Part shown: piece after piece, positions 1-6,817 of the stretch | Layout: the number at the start of each line of letters is the position of its first letter | How positions within the stretch are numbered: position 1 is the stretch's first letter | The notes under the pieces: model-generated | What the model was told of the DNA's origin: nothing | The model's database searches: none | The model's input: only the letters and a program-made list of their open reading frames with translations | Source: Streptococcus gallinaceus | Lineage (GTDB): Bacteria; Bacillota; Bacilli; Lactobacillales; Streptococcaceae | Reading direction: 5' to 3' | Assembly: GCF_024170225.1 (NCBI RefSeq) | Contig: NZ_JALJXU010000005.1 | Span: 1 to 64,000, forward strand | Length of the DNA stretch: 64,000 nucleotides | Made by a program: the position numbers and the translations under genes

Positions 1-435
1 TTAAACGAACAGCAGGCGACTTTATTAGTTACCTATCTAGGAAACACCGAACCCGTCAGAGAATTCAAAAAGAACCTAGTCAAAGCATTCTTTGAACTAC
101 GCAACGAGGTAGCAGAGTTTCGCTATCAGAGGGCACTAGAGAAGCCAAAACGTAAGACCTTGAATGAAGCTATCAAGAATTGGGGACAAGCACCCAAGCA
201 CGCTTATAGCACGGTTACAAACCTTTTACTAAAGGGCGTAACAGGGCTAAACAAGAAGAAATTACTTGACCAGCGAGGCGGAAAGACGGGGCTGGATAGC
301 TTAACAAGTACGGAGCTTGTAAAATACCAAGCATTGGAAGATATGGCAATCGCTTTGATTAATCTTGATATGAAGTATGACGATATCAAAGCACTTGTAG
401 ACAAAAAAGGAGGATGGAAACTATCGGAGGTTTGA
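1..435 (+). CDS. Rha-family phage regulatory protein, C-terminal part (cut by window edge)
   Basis: The frame is open from base 1 and ends at TGA 433-435, so only the last 144 residues are present. The segment with NTEPVREFKKNLV followed by a helical FFELRNEVAEF stretch resembles the conserved core of Rha (pRha) proteins, phage or island regulators of poorly defined action. The basic tail (KKKLLDQRGGKTG) is typical of DNA-associated phage proteins. A TTG at 160 could be read as a start, but homology-like sequence continues upstream of it, so the gene begins outside the window. It is the first gene of a rightward run of element genes. Family call is from motif memory only. Confidence 0.7.
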   Translation, partial: LNEQQATLLVTYLGNTEPVREFKKNLVKAFFELRNEVAEFRYQRALEKPKRKTLNEAIKNWGQAPKHAYSTVTNLLLKGVTGLNKKKLLDQRGGKTGLDSLTSTELVKYQALEDMAIALINLDMKYDDIKALVDKKGGWKLSEV

Positions 436-440
436 TATTT

Positions 441-512
441 ATGGTATTAAAAAAGACAGTTAAAACAGTCTTAAAAATTATGTGCTGGGATTTCAGCGAT
501 AGAACGATATAG
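441..512 (+). CDS. Candidate 23-residue small protein
   Basis: Short ORF beginning ATG 441 with a GGAGG at 426-430 overlapping the end of the Rha gene, and ending TAG 510-512, just before the next gene at 524. The product is basic then aromatic (ends CWDFSDRTI). The good ribosome binding site and tight packing argue for translation; the tiny size argues for caution. No function recognised. Confidence 0.3.
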   Translation: MVLKKTVKTVLKIMCWDFSDRTI

Positions 513-523
513 GAGTTAGAAAT

Positions 524-811
524 ATGGCATACTTACCCGAAGAGCGGGAGACAGTTATCCGCTATGATGAACTAGATGATTGCTGGTACTTTGAAAGCAA
601 TGTTAGGAGACACGTTACAAAGATATTGAAAACCGAAGAAGCTTTTGAAAGCCTTGAAAAGGAACTTGAAAATGATTTCTGCGTATATGTACGTGCCAAG
701 CTGACAAATTTGGAGGATTTTTCAGTTAATCCATTTGTAAAAAACAAACCAAAACTATCTGAAGAACAAAAACGACAAAGAGCCGAACGGCTAAAGTCAA
801 ATATTCGCTAA
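524..811 (+). CDS. Hypothetical mobile-element protein, 95 aa
   Basis: Acidic 95-residue protein starting MAYLPEERETVIRYDE, with a basic tail (KPKLSEEQKRQRAERLK). The start has AGGAGTTAG about 7 bases upstream. The pattern of an acidic N-terminal beta-rich part and a charged helical tail occurs in small early proteins of streptococcal phages and islands, but I do not recognise a family. It sits between the Rha gene and another small gene in the same direction. Function unknown. Confidence 0.6.
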   Translation: MAYLPEERETVIRYDELDDCWYFESNVRRHVTKILKTEEAFESLEKELENDFCVYVRAKLTNLEDFSVNPFVKNKPKLSEEQKRQRAERLKSNIR

Positions 812-953
812 TTTGCGCCGATAGTTTAGGGAGAAAAAAGAAGTATTTTATCTTCCTAGGGTAAATATACCGAGAAAGAAACATAAGTCTGAAAATCAAT
901 GGTAGAAACCCTTATACAGACAAAGAAAAAAATTGATAAAGGAGAACAAGAAA

Positions 954-1217
954 ATGGCAGATGATATCAAATTTGTAAAAGATAAGAATGGGAATTATAT
1001 TCCGAAATATTTTCGAGACTTTAAGGAATTGGTCAAACGTGACGTAGAACTTTCTGAATCTGTCAGCATGAATTACGCTGAATTAGATACGGAGGATTTG
1101 GGAGCATCTCTTGAACAACTCTCACAGAGTTTGGATTGGATATATGACTTGATTGAAAATCGTCATCTAATCTATCAACCACTTACCCCAAAAACAAAAA
1201 AGGATAAGAAGGATTAA
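954..1217 (+). CDS. Hypothetical mobile-element protein, 87 aa
   Basis: Start placed at ATG 954 because AAAGGAGAA (938-945) is spaced correctly for it; a TTG at 933 lies upstream of that site and would be poorly served. The protein is charged and helical, with a lysine-rich C-terminus (TPKTKKDKKD). No known domain is seen. Likely co-transcribed with the flanking small genes of the island. Function unknown. Confidence 0.55.
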   Translation: MADDIKFVKDKNGNYIPKYFRDFKELVKRDVELSESVSMNYAELDTEDLGASLEQLSQSLDWIYDLIENRHLIYQPLTPKTKKDKKD

Positions 1218-1287
1218 GATTAACCAGCGGGCAAGCTGAAAAGGTTGGTTTTATAAACGTAATTGAGAACATACAAGGAGAATTTCT

Positions 1288-1569
1288 ATGGCATCACTAA
1301 TTACTCTTGACCAAGAGGAAGTAAATCGAGCGGTCAGAAAGTCAGTAGAGACAGCTTTTGAGTTGCTGACGGACTACCATCAGCCTAAAAAGAGTTTGAC
1401 GGGGCTGATCAGTAAAAAGGAATTGCAGGAGGAGCTAGATATAGCCCACAATACAATTATTCGCTGGGAGTCATTAGGGTTAAAACGCTACACCCCACCG
1501 ATTAACGATAGTCGCACTGTATTCTATAAAATCAGTGAATTGCTAGGCTTTTTAGGTGTAGAAGAATGA
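1288..1569 (+). CDS. Excisionase-like helix-turn-helix protein, 93 aa
   Basis: The C-terminal half (ISKKELQEELDIAHNTIIRWE then YTPPINDSRTVFYKISEL) has the pattern of a winged HTH of the MerR/excisionase class: a recognition helix after 'ahnTIirWe', then the wing, then a lysine/isoleucine helix. Such small proteins act in element excision or early control. Clear Shine-Dalgarno AAGGAG at 1276-1281. It is followed by about 200 bases without a gene. Excisionase versus other small DNA-binding regulator cannot be decided from sequence alone. Confidence 0.6.
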   Translation: MASLITLDQEEVNRAVRKSVETAFELLTDYHQPKKSLTGLISKKELQEELDIAHNTIIRWESLGLKRYTPPINDSRTVFYKISELLGFLGVEE

Positions 1570-1787
1570 GAGCAATAAAAAAGGCTTTGAGAGCGACCAA
1601 ACTTCCAAGCCTTCCACTTACAAACTAAAACCAAATTAACAAGCAGACAAGTTGTTATTAAAAGGGGTTTAGTAAATATTTGTACATTCATTGTACCATA
1701 CCACCGCAGAGCGAGCAACAGCTTGATAGTTGCAAAAAACACGCCATAGTGTGATGACTAATAGAAAATAAAAATAGGGGAAAAACA
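1570..1787. other. Non-coding gap inside the element
   Basis: 218 bases with no credible ORF. It starts with an inverted repeat AAGGCTT ... AAGCCTT (about 1580-1612, loop near 19). Read on the minus strand this is followed by TTTTTTATT, so it could terminate leftward transcription. Two TGTAC direct half-sites occur near 1680-1695. No convincing promoter is seen, although the gene at 1788 may start here. Confidence 0.35.
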
Positions 1788-2165
1788 ATGGTAGAAACTA
1801 CTTACGAAATTCTTATTCAGTGCTTGGATAATATTAGCAATAAACTGCAGAAAGCAAGTGAAAATAATGACTTTATTGAAGAATCTATTTTATCTACACA
1901 GATAGGATTCATAAAAGAGGAATTACAAAGATTGCTATGGATTGAATTACCCGAATTGAACAATGCCCAGAAATTAAAAGCAATTTCTAAAAATTCTACA
2001 GGAGTTATATTCAGCCAAGGTATTTTTGAGATTGATGCTATGAGACAAGCCTTTTTTAAGAGACAGGCTAAAAAATTCTTCAAAACGATTGAAGAGCAAG
2101 AGGCGTATGTTGCTTATACAGAAGAGCAGTACTTAAGAACTACGATACAACACAACTTACGGTAA
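1788..2165 (+). CDS. Hypothetical mobile-element protein, 125 aa
   Basis: Mostly alpha-helical protein (MVETTYEILIQCLDNISNKL...) with a basic patch (AFFKRQAKKFFKTIEEQEA) near the C-terminus. Start ATG 1788 is preceded by AGGGG about 8 bases upstream. No recognisable domain, no signal peptide, no membrane segment. AT-rich like its neighbours. Function unknown. Confidence 0.6.
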   Translation: MVETTYEILIQCLDNISNKLQKASENNDFIEESILSTQIGFIKEELQRLLWIELPELNNAQKLKAISKNSTGVIFSQGIFEIDAMRQAFFKRQAKKFFKTIEEQEAYVAYTEEQYLRTTIQHNLR

Positions 2166-2225
2166 CACGAGATTATTTAGCTATAGCTAGTTAAACAAGT
2201 AACAAGTTACAGAGGAGGGAAGGAT

Positions 2226-2486
2226 ATGACAACTGATGAACTGTTAACAAAATATACAACGGAGATTTTGAGAGAGAAAAAAGTATCTGGGAAAATGGAA
2301 GAAAAAGAAATATTAGATATTTTAAAAGAAGTGCGCTACACCTATCCGGAACTATTTGCTTTTATTACAGATTTTATCAATAGAAAGATAAGCATTGAAG
2401 AAGTTGAAATGTTTAAAAAGATGAGTATTGATGAACAGAATCAGTATATCAGTAACTACTTGGAGAAAAGAAAATGCAAGAACTAA
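2226..2486 (+). CDS. Hypothetical mobile-element protein, 86 aa
   Basis: Small acidic helical protein (MTTDELLTKYTTEIL...), start supported by GAGGAGGGAAGG at 2212-2223. Its 3' end overlaps the next gene by 13 bases, which implies translational coupling. Two palindromes lie just upstream (see findings). No known family recognised. Confidence 0.6.
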   Translation: MTTDELLTKYTTEILREKKVSGKMEEKEILDILKEVRYTYPELFAFITDFINRKISIEEVEMFKKMSIDEQNQYISNYLEKRKCKN

Positions 2487-2668
2487 ATTTAACACCATCA
2501 CAAGCAATTTTTTTCTTTATCGTGCTGATTAGGCTGGTCATCTACCAATGGCACAAAATGAGCCGTATTAGCTATCAAATTAAACTGGAAGATGAAGAAG
2601 ACACTAACAAGCTAAAAAATGAGCATTATGGGGCTATTATTCAACTTACTGGAAAATACTACAATTAG
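2474..2668 (+). CDS. Small single-pass membrane protein, 64 aa
   Basis: The N-terminal part (AIFFFIVLIRLVIYQW) is a hydrophobic segment, followed by a charged cytoplasmic-type tail (KLEDEEDTNKLKNE). It overlaps the upstream gene and ends 11 bases before the replisome organizer gene, with GGAGGAG between. It lies in the replication operon of the element. Function unknown; possibly membrane attachment or regulation, which is a guess. Confidence 0.5.
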   Translation: MQELNLTPSQAIFFFIVLIRLVIYQWHKMSRISYQIKLEDEEDTNKLKNEHYGAIIQLTGKYYN

Positions 2669-2679
2669 GAGGAGTAGAA

Positions 2680-3534
2680 ATGGCAGGTAAAGAAAAGACA
2701 TATTACTTTCTAAAGTTGGAAAAGGACTTCTTTGAGAAGAAGGAAATTCAGTTGCTACGAAAGATTGCAGGCGGAGATACATATACAATCATTTATCAAA
2801 AAATGTTATTGATGTCCATGGCTGATGAAGGTATATTTTACTTTGAAAATATTGGGGATAATGTTGCTGAGGAAGTAGCCTTAGCAATCCATGAAGATCC
2901 TGAGAATGTTGCGGTGACGCTAGCTTTCTTACAGAAAAAAGGGTTACTTGAGATTGTGGAAGCCGATAAGTATTACTTGAATAGTATGCCAGAAATGGTG
3001 GGGCAAATTACCTCTAACGCTTTACGACAACGGCGTTTTCAAGCTAAGAAAAAACAAAGTGCGTTAGAAAATAACGCATTGATAACGCAAAATAACGTAG
3101 AGAAAGAGATAGAGATAAGAGATGAGAGCTATAGCAAGAGTAATAGTTATATATTAGATAATATATTGTCGGGAAATCCCGACTATACTTTTCCTGATTG
3201 GCTTGAAGAAACAGCCATAAAAGAATTAGAAAAAACAAAGAATAAAGAACTTTGGACACCGATTGCCTATTTAAATCAAAAAGCTAACAAGCGATATAAA
3301 TTTGTTGATAAGACAAAAAAACTGTTGCAAGCACGTTTTAGAGAGGGCTATACACTTGAAGACTTCAAACAGGTGGTCGATATCAAAACGGCAGAATGGA
3401 AAGATAATCCAGAGTTTGCTAAATATTTGAGACCTGAGACACTCTTTGGAACTAAGTTTGATAGCTATTTGAATCAGAAACCTAAAAATAAAAGAATAGA
3501 TCCAAATGATAATTTTCCTGATTTACCATTTTAG
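2680..3534 (+). CDS. Phage replisome organizer (DnaD-like N-domain plus phage C-terminal domain)
   Basis: Replication initiator of Gram-positive phages and islands. Residues 1 to about 125 (YYFLKLEKDFFEKKEI ... NVAVTLAFLQKKGLLEI) match the phage replisome organizer N-terminal winged-helix domain. A variable, asparagine-rich linker follows. Residues about 195-270 (PIAYLNQKANKRYKF ... LRPETLFGTKFDSYLNQ) match the conserved phage C-terminal domain that contacts the helicase loader. It sits 9 bases upstream of a DnaC-like loader gene, the usual pairing. A family origin often lies inside the linker region; AT-rich bases 3090-3180 would be the place to look. Confidence 0.85.
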   Translation: MAGKEKTYYFLKLEKDFFEKKEIQLLRKIAGGDTYTIIYQKMLLMSMADEGIFYFENIGDNVAEEVALAIHEDPENVAVTLAFLQKKGLLEIVEADKYYLNSMPEMVGQITSNALRQRRFQAKKKQSALENNALITQNNVEKEIEIRDESYSKSNSYILDNILSGNPDYTFPDWLEETAIKELEKTKNKELWTPIAYLNQKANKRYKFVDKTKKLLQARFREGYTLEDFKQVVDIKTAEWKDNPEFAKYLRPETLFGTKFDSYLNQKPKNKRIDPNDNFPDLPF

Positions 3535-3543
3535 GAGGTCGCT

Positions 3544-4386
3544 ATGTTTGAAGAATTTAAAAGAACAGTTGAAATTGACGAATTGTGTCCGATTCATCAC
3601 GTCAAACTTTTAAGCTTAAGTATGCAAGTTGGGAATGATGAACATAAACGAACTATCCCCCCTTTCTGTCCTAAATGTGTAGAGAAAAAAATTGCATCGG
3701 ATAATGATACATTACAGAAGATGGGGCAGGAGAGGGAGTTAGCCCAAAAAACCTATAAGGTTTTTGAAAGGGAAAGTTTAATACCTGGTAAGTTGAAGGA
3801 AGCGAATTTTGATAATTTTATCGCAGAGACTGCAGAAGAAAAGAAACTATTAAATTTTGCTAAGAGCCAAGCTAACAAATACTTACAAGGGATGATTGGA
3901 AATACTCTCATATCTGGCAATACGGGAACAGGTAAGAGTCATTTAAGTCTAGCTATTGCTAAAGCGATCAATGAGGGCTTTAAGGAAGACAAGAACCCTA
4001 AGAGTGTCCTTTTTACAAGCCTGACAGATATTGTTAGTGAAATTAAGCATGGTTGGAATTATGGGAAAGAAGCTAAGCGGACAGAGTTTGAAGTTATTAA
4101 GCTGCTAAGTGGTGTAGACTTCCTTATTTTAGATGATTTAGGTAGCAGAGGAAAAGCAACCGATGAAGCTAGTAAGTGGGAACGTGAGTTGCTTTTCAAG
4201 ATACTGGATAAACGTCAGAATACTATTATCAACAGCAACTTAAGTAGCGATGAGTTAAAGCTGGCACTTGGTGAGAAAAACTACAGTCGTATTTTAGAGC
4301 GTTTAGATGGGAATGCTTTTAAAGTATTTGGAATTGCTGATAAGCGATATAAGTTGACCGAGTTACAGAAACGGATAGGGAGATAA
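3544..4386 (+). CDS. DnaC/IstB-type AAA+ helicase loader
   Basis: Loads the host replicative helicase at the element origin with the upstream replisome organizer. Walker A is GNTGTGKS (residues 125-132) and Walker B is DFLILDDLG (about 192-200). A sensor/arginine region follows (RILERLDGNAFKVFG). The N-terminus has cysteines C15, C42 and C45 (CPIH ... CPKC), a possible zinc site, as in other phage DnaC proteins. 280 residues is normal for the family. Start ATG 3544 has GGAGGTC at 3534-3540. Confidence 0.88.
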   Translation: MFEEFKRTVEIDELCPIHHVKLLSLSMQVGNDEHKRTIPPFCPKCVEKKIASDNDTLQKMGQERELAQKTYKVFERESLIPGKLKEANFDNFIAETAEEKKLLNFAKSQANKYLQGMIGNTLISGNTGTGKSHLSLAIAKAINEGFKEDKNPKSVLFTSLTDIVSEIKHGWNYGKEAKRTEFEVIKLLSGVDFLILDDLGSRGKATDEASKWERELLFKILDKRQNTIINSNLSSDELKLALGEKNYSRILERLDGNAFKVFGIADKRYKLTELQKRIGR

Positions 4387-4413
4387 AAAAATATTGAATA
4401 AGGAGAATGCTAA

Positions 4414-4479
4414 GTGATAGATAAAGTCTTAAAAACACTAACCACCGCCCAATCTAATAGATTTTACAGCAACCAATAA
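4414..4479 (+). CDS. Candidate 21-residue small protein
   Basis: GTG-start ORF just after the loader gene with AAGGAG at 4400-4405, ending TAA 4477-4479 (MIDKVLKTLTTAQSNRFYSNQ is the whole product, 21 residues, shown here only as its ends MIDKV and YSNQ in effect). It may be a real micro-protein or a remnant of a longer gene. No function known. Confidence 0.25.
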   Translation: MIDKVLKTLTTAQSNRFYSNQ

Positions 4480-4505
4480 TGCTGCAATTTTAGCACAAAA
4501 GTACA

Positions 4506-4626
4506 CTGAATTTAACATATTGAAAAAAAGTAAATTGCATTTTGGAAAATAGGCTCAAATCCTTGCAAGAGTAAGAGTTTTTGAGGGGTCTTGAATTTAA
4601 CAGAATGTAAGATATGTTAAATTCAG
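4506..4626. promoter_or_regulatory. Three-copy operator-like repeat before the ArpU-like gene
   Basis: TGAATTTAACA occurs at 4507-4517 and again at 4592-4602, and its exact inverse TGTTAAATTCA at 4615-4625. The outer pair is a perfect 15-base inverted repeat (4506-4520 and 4612-4626). The inner pair forms an 11-base dyad with a 12-base spacer. A possible promoter overlaps the inner dyad (TTGAAT 4591-4596, 16 bases, TATGTT 4613-4618). The layout suits a dimeric repressor or activator that can loop DNA. Confidence 0.5.
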
Positions 4627-5003
4627 AGGATATGAAGATACTATTTACTAGCAACAAAATGAACATAAACAATAAACAGAAATATGCTGAAAGAATACTA
4701 ATCAGCTATCATGGATTTAAAAAACTGGCGGGATTATCTGACATGCCATTTTCAGAACGTGGAGCGGTATTAGTTAAACTAATAGACAAAGCTATAAACA
4801 GACTGAAAGGAGATGAAAGAGAAATTTTAATTAACCAATATAAAGGGAGGGGAAAGGAGAAGAAAACACGAAAGCAACTATGCGAAAAACTAAATATAAC
4901 TATTGAAAAATATATAGAGGTCAGAGTGCAGGCGCTAGAACATTTTGCAATACTGTATACCGACTTATTCAATGAATGTAAGGAAATCAACGGTGAACAA
5001 TGA
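4614..5003 (+). CDS. ArpU/RinA-like late transcription regulator
   Basis: 129-residue protein whose second half (AINRLKGDEREILINQYKG then RKQLCEKLNITIEKYIEVRVQALEHFA) follows the sigma-70 region-4-like pattern of ArpU/RinA family regulators, which switch on late or packaging genes in Gram-positive phages and satellites. The ATG at 4614 lies inside an operator-like dyad and a possible -10, and has no good ribosome site, so the true start may be ATG 4632 or ATG 4659. No late genes follow, which is odd for a complete prophage and more natural in a satellite or a deleted prophage. Confidence 0.6.
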   Translation: MLNSEDMKILFTSNKMNINNKQKYAERILISYHGFKKLAGLSDMPFSERGAVLVKLIDKAINRLKGDEREILINQYKGRGKEKKTRKQLCEKLNITIEKYIEVRVQALEHFAILYTDLFNECKEINGEQ

Positions 5004-5079
5004 AACCCCAAAAGATGAAGTTCAACGGAATGAGTGGGTAGGTATTGAACAACGTTCAAAGTATTTTATATAGCAATAA

Positions 5080-5334
5080 ATATATCTTTTTACAAGTCGA
5101 ACAGGAACGAACAAACCACTACACAGACGTACAGTATATTGGTTTTTAAGTAAGGCTGGTAAAGCAATAGGGCTTTCAAATATTGGAACCCAAACCATGA
5201 GAAAAACATTTGGCTATCACTATTATAAAAAATATGGCAATGTTGCAGATTTAATGGCGATATTCAATCATTCAAGCCCAGAAATAACTCTACGGTACAT
5301 TATGGAAACACAAGACTATTTGATAGAAATATAA
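5080..5334 (+). pseudogene. Tyrosine integrase, C-terminal remnant
   Basis: Frame 1 from 5080 to TAA 5332-5334 encodes about 84 residues that read as the C-terminal catalytic end of a phage-type tyrosine recombinase: FTSRTGTNKPL, then RKTFGYHYYKK, then FNHSSPEITLRYI with the tyrosine nucleophile. An in-frame TAA at 5077 ends any longer N-terminal reading, and there is no start codon or ribosome site. The first histidine of the H-x-x-R box is Q here (TQTMRK). The core-binding domain is missing, so this is a dead fragment and not the enzyme that moves the present element. Confidence 0.75.
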
Positions 5335-5478
5335 GCAATTCCAGTCTTTAATTAGTCATAAAAAAGAGAACGCTGGTAAAAAGGTGAAAAACAGGCTAAA
5401 ACGTTAATATGATAGGCTTTAAGATATGGGAAAGGTTTAGACACAATATAAGATATGACTAATTGGGAGGGGGTAAAA

Positions 5479-5550
5479 ATGGAGTATAGGAAGCCTAAAA
5501 TAAGGAATGAAACAAAAAATATTCTAACAGAACAACATAAAAGATTTTAA
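5479..5550 (+). CDS. Candidate 23-residue small protein
   Basis: ATG 5479 with a very strong ribosome site (GGGAGGGGG at 5465-5473) and stop at 5548-5550, 17 bases before the next gene. Product is basic and hydrophilic (starts MEYRKPK). The strong ribosome site is the main support. It may also act as a leader for the downstream coiled-coil gene. Function unknown. Confidence 0.35.
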   Translation: MEYRKPKIRNETKNILTEQHKRF

Positions 5551-5567
5551 AAAATGGAGAAAATAAA

Positions 5568-6122
5568 ATGAATGTAATCGAAAAAAATAAACAACTTTTA
5601 GAACAAACTCGCCAGCAACAAACAGAAGAGCTGGCGACAATCACAAACCAACTTTCAGAAGTTGAAGCAGAAATTAGCGCGCAACTTAAGGCAATGGATA
5701 GTGCTGAAGTAGCCCTTGACGCTGAAGCCTATAGCAAAGCTAAGGAAAAAATATCTGTATTGAATACCCAAAAAGAAATGCTTGAAAATCGTGCTGAGAA
5801 AATAAAAAATAAAACATATCTCACTGAAGAACAGACACAAGCGATTGAAACCGAAATACGCGAATACATCAAACAAGAGGATGATAAACTATTAAAGGAA
5901 GCAAGTAAGTTGCTACAGAAACTGGAAGAATTGTATCAACAATCAGGGCAGCCGAGAGACGAGGCAGAAAAAACAATCAGAGATTTACAAAACAATTTCA
6001 CACCACAAGGCGAAACAGGTTTCAACGTATACTCTTATGAAGTTAGGGGCGACAACCTAAGAGACGCAATGAATTTCTTTAAAGAGTTTGAATCGTATAA
6101 GATGATTTTGAATTATAAATAA
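5568..6122 (+). CDS. Coiled-coil mobile-element protein, 184 aa
   Basis: Residues about 1-145 are almost wholly heptad-like and rich in E, Q, K and A (NKQLLEQTRQQQTEELATITNQ ... TEIREYIKQEDDKLLKEAS), predicting a long coiled coil. A short C-terminal globular tail follows (GETGFNVYSYEVRG ... FKEFESYK). The shape recalls phage scaffold or capsid-associated proteins, but I cannot assign a family. It directly precedes the GC-rich dyad region. In satellites, genes at this place often interfere with helper-phage packaging; that is only a hypothesis. Confidence 0.6.
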   Translation: MNVIEKNKQLLEQTRQQQTEELATITNQLSEVEAEISAQLKAMDSAEVALDAEAYSKAKEKISVLNTQKEMLENRAEKIKNKTYLTEEQTQAIETEIREYIKQEDDKLLKEASKLLQKLEELYQQSGQPRDEAEKTIRDLQNNFTPQGETGFNVYSYEVRGDNLRDAMNFFKEFESYKMILNYK

Positions 6123-6139
6123 TAACATTCTGATTGTAA

Positions 6140-6256
6140 TTGTACAGTGACCTCTATTAGATTGAGCATGGGGGTAGGGGTCCCTCCCCCTTCCAAGCTC
6201 TGCCCTTCATGCAGTCACTGTACAAATTTTCTCGCGCCAAAATGGCGAATCGCCAG
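6140..6256. other. GC-rich dyad region, possible packaging (cos-like) site
   Basis: Perfect 12-base arms TTGTACAGTGAC (6140-6151) and GTCACTGTACAA (6214-6225) enclose a near-palindrome of G and C tracts (6170-6190: five G, then TAGGG, GT, CCCT, five C). Just outside lie two overlapping short palindromes, CGCCaaaatGGCG (6235-6247) and GGCGaatCGCC (6244-6254). This is far richer in G+C than the surrounding element and encodes nothing. Such layouts are found at phage cos or terminase-binding sites. A structured RNA or replication site is an alternative. Confidence 0.4.
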
Positions 6257-6323
6257 CCCGTGAAAGGTTAAACATTATCTATTTATTAGGGACTATACTT
6301 ACGATTAAAGAGTTGGAGGAAAA

Positions 6324-6650
6324 ATGAAAAAAGTTATTTTTCTTTGTGGTCTAATTGGTTCTGGAAAAACAACCTTTGCAACGGCTCATTTTCCGTTTGT
6401 TACTGACCTAGATTATATGCATGAACGTGCAACTAAAAAAGACCAGATTTTGTTGACTAAAAGACTATTATCCAAAGTCAATGTTGTTTGTCATATCACA
6501 TGTTATCCAACTAATCAGGAACTCCGTGCTTTTAAAAATTACGATGTCAGTTTTATTTGGCTTCAGACAGATTTTTACCAATGTAAGGCAAATATTTTGA
6601 TTAGAAATAGCTCCCTTCCTTTTCAGCTTGTGAAAGTATTAAAAAAGTGA
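6324..6650 (+). CDS. Small P-loop kinase/ATPase-like protein, 108 aa
   Basis: Begins MKKVIFLCGLIGSGKTTFA, a Walker A (GLIGSGKTT, residues 9-17) of the shikimate/adenylate kinase-like or zeta-toxin type, followed by a DLDYMHERATKKDQ segment. At 108 residues it is short for the family (150-200) and lacks an obvious lid region, so it may be truncated or a minimal form. Start has TTGGAGGAAA before ATG 6324. It is the last convincing element gene before the core genome. Substrate unknown. Confidence 0.6.
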   Translation: MKKVIFLCGLIGSGKTTFATAHFPFVTDLDYMHERATKKDQILLTKRLLSKVNVVCHITCYPTNQELRAFKNYDVSFIWLQTDFYQCKANILIRNSSLPFQLVKVLKK

Positions 6651-6690
6651 TAGTGATAATACTAGCTTAAAATATAACAATGTGATACAA

Positions 6691-6782
6691 TATAATTATA
6701 AAAATCAAAGAGGTTTTTAGCGCGAAAAAATACACAGTGATTGTGTGAAACTTGAAAGCACCTTATAGGTGTTTTCTTTTTG
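6691..6782 (+). ncRNA. Candidate small RNA with own promoter and terminator
   Basis: A consensus -10 TATAAT (6691-6696) with a weak TAAAAT -35 17 bases upstream would start a transcript near 6703. It contains a small hairpin (ACACA gtgat TGTGT, 6732-6746) and ends in a terminator-like hairpin (AAGCACC ttata GGTGTTT then CTTTTT, about 6755-6781). There is no ORF. Predicted length is about 78 nt. It could instead be only the terminator of the kinase gene, but the promoter makes a separate RNA plausible. Confidence 0.4.
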
Positions 6783-6791
6783 CTCATGCAT

Positions 6792-6817
6792 AAAAAAAGC
6801 ACTTATTCTAAAGTGCT
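6792..6817 (-). terminator. Minus-strand terminator with no matching gene
   Basis: Perfect 7-base stem AGCACTT / AAGTGCT with a 6-base loop. Read on the minus strand it ends in TTTTTTT, a good intrinsic terminator. No minus-strand gene lies to its right, so it may be a relic of a lost gene (for example an integrase) or may end an antisense transcript. Confidence 0.55.

Noticed and set aside
4709..5059. 116-codon minus-strand ORF over the ArpU-like gene
   Set aside because: Antisense shadow of a better supported plus-strand gene; no start signals.
6732..6781. Possible CRISPR or tracr-like repeats near 6.7 kb
   Set aside because: Two different hairpins, no regularly spaced direct repeats and no cas genes in the window.
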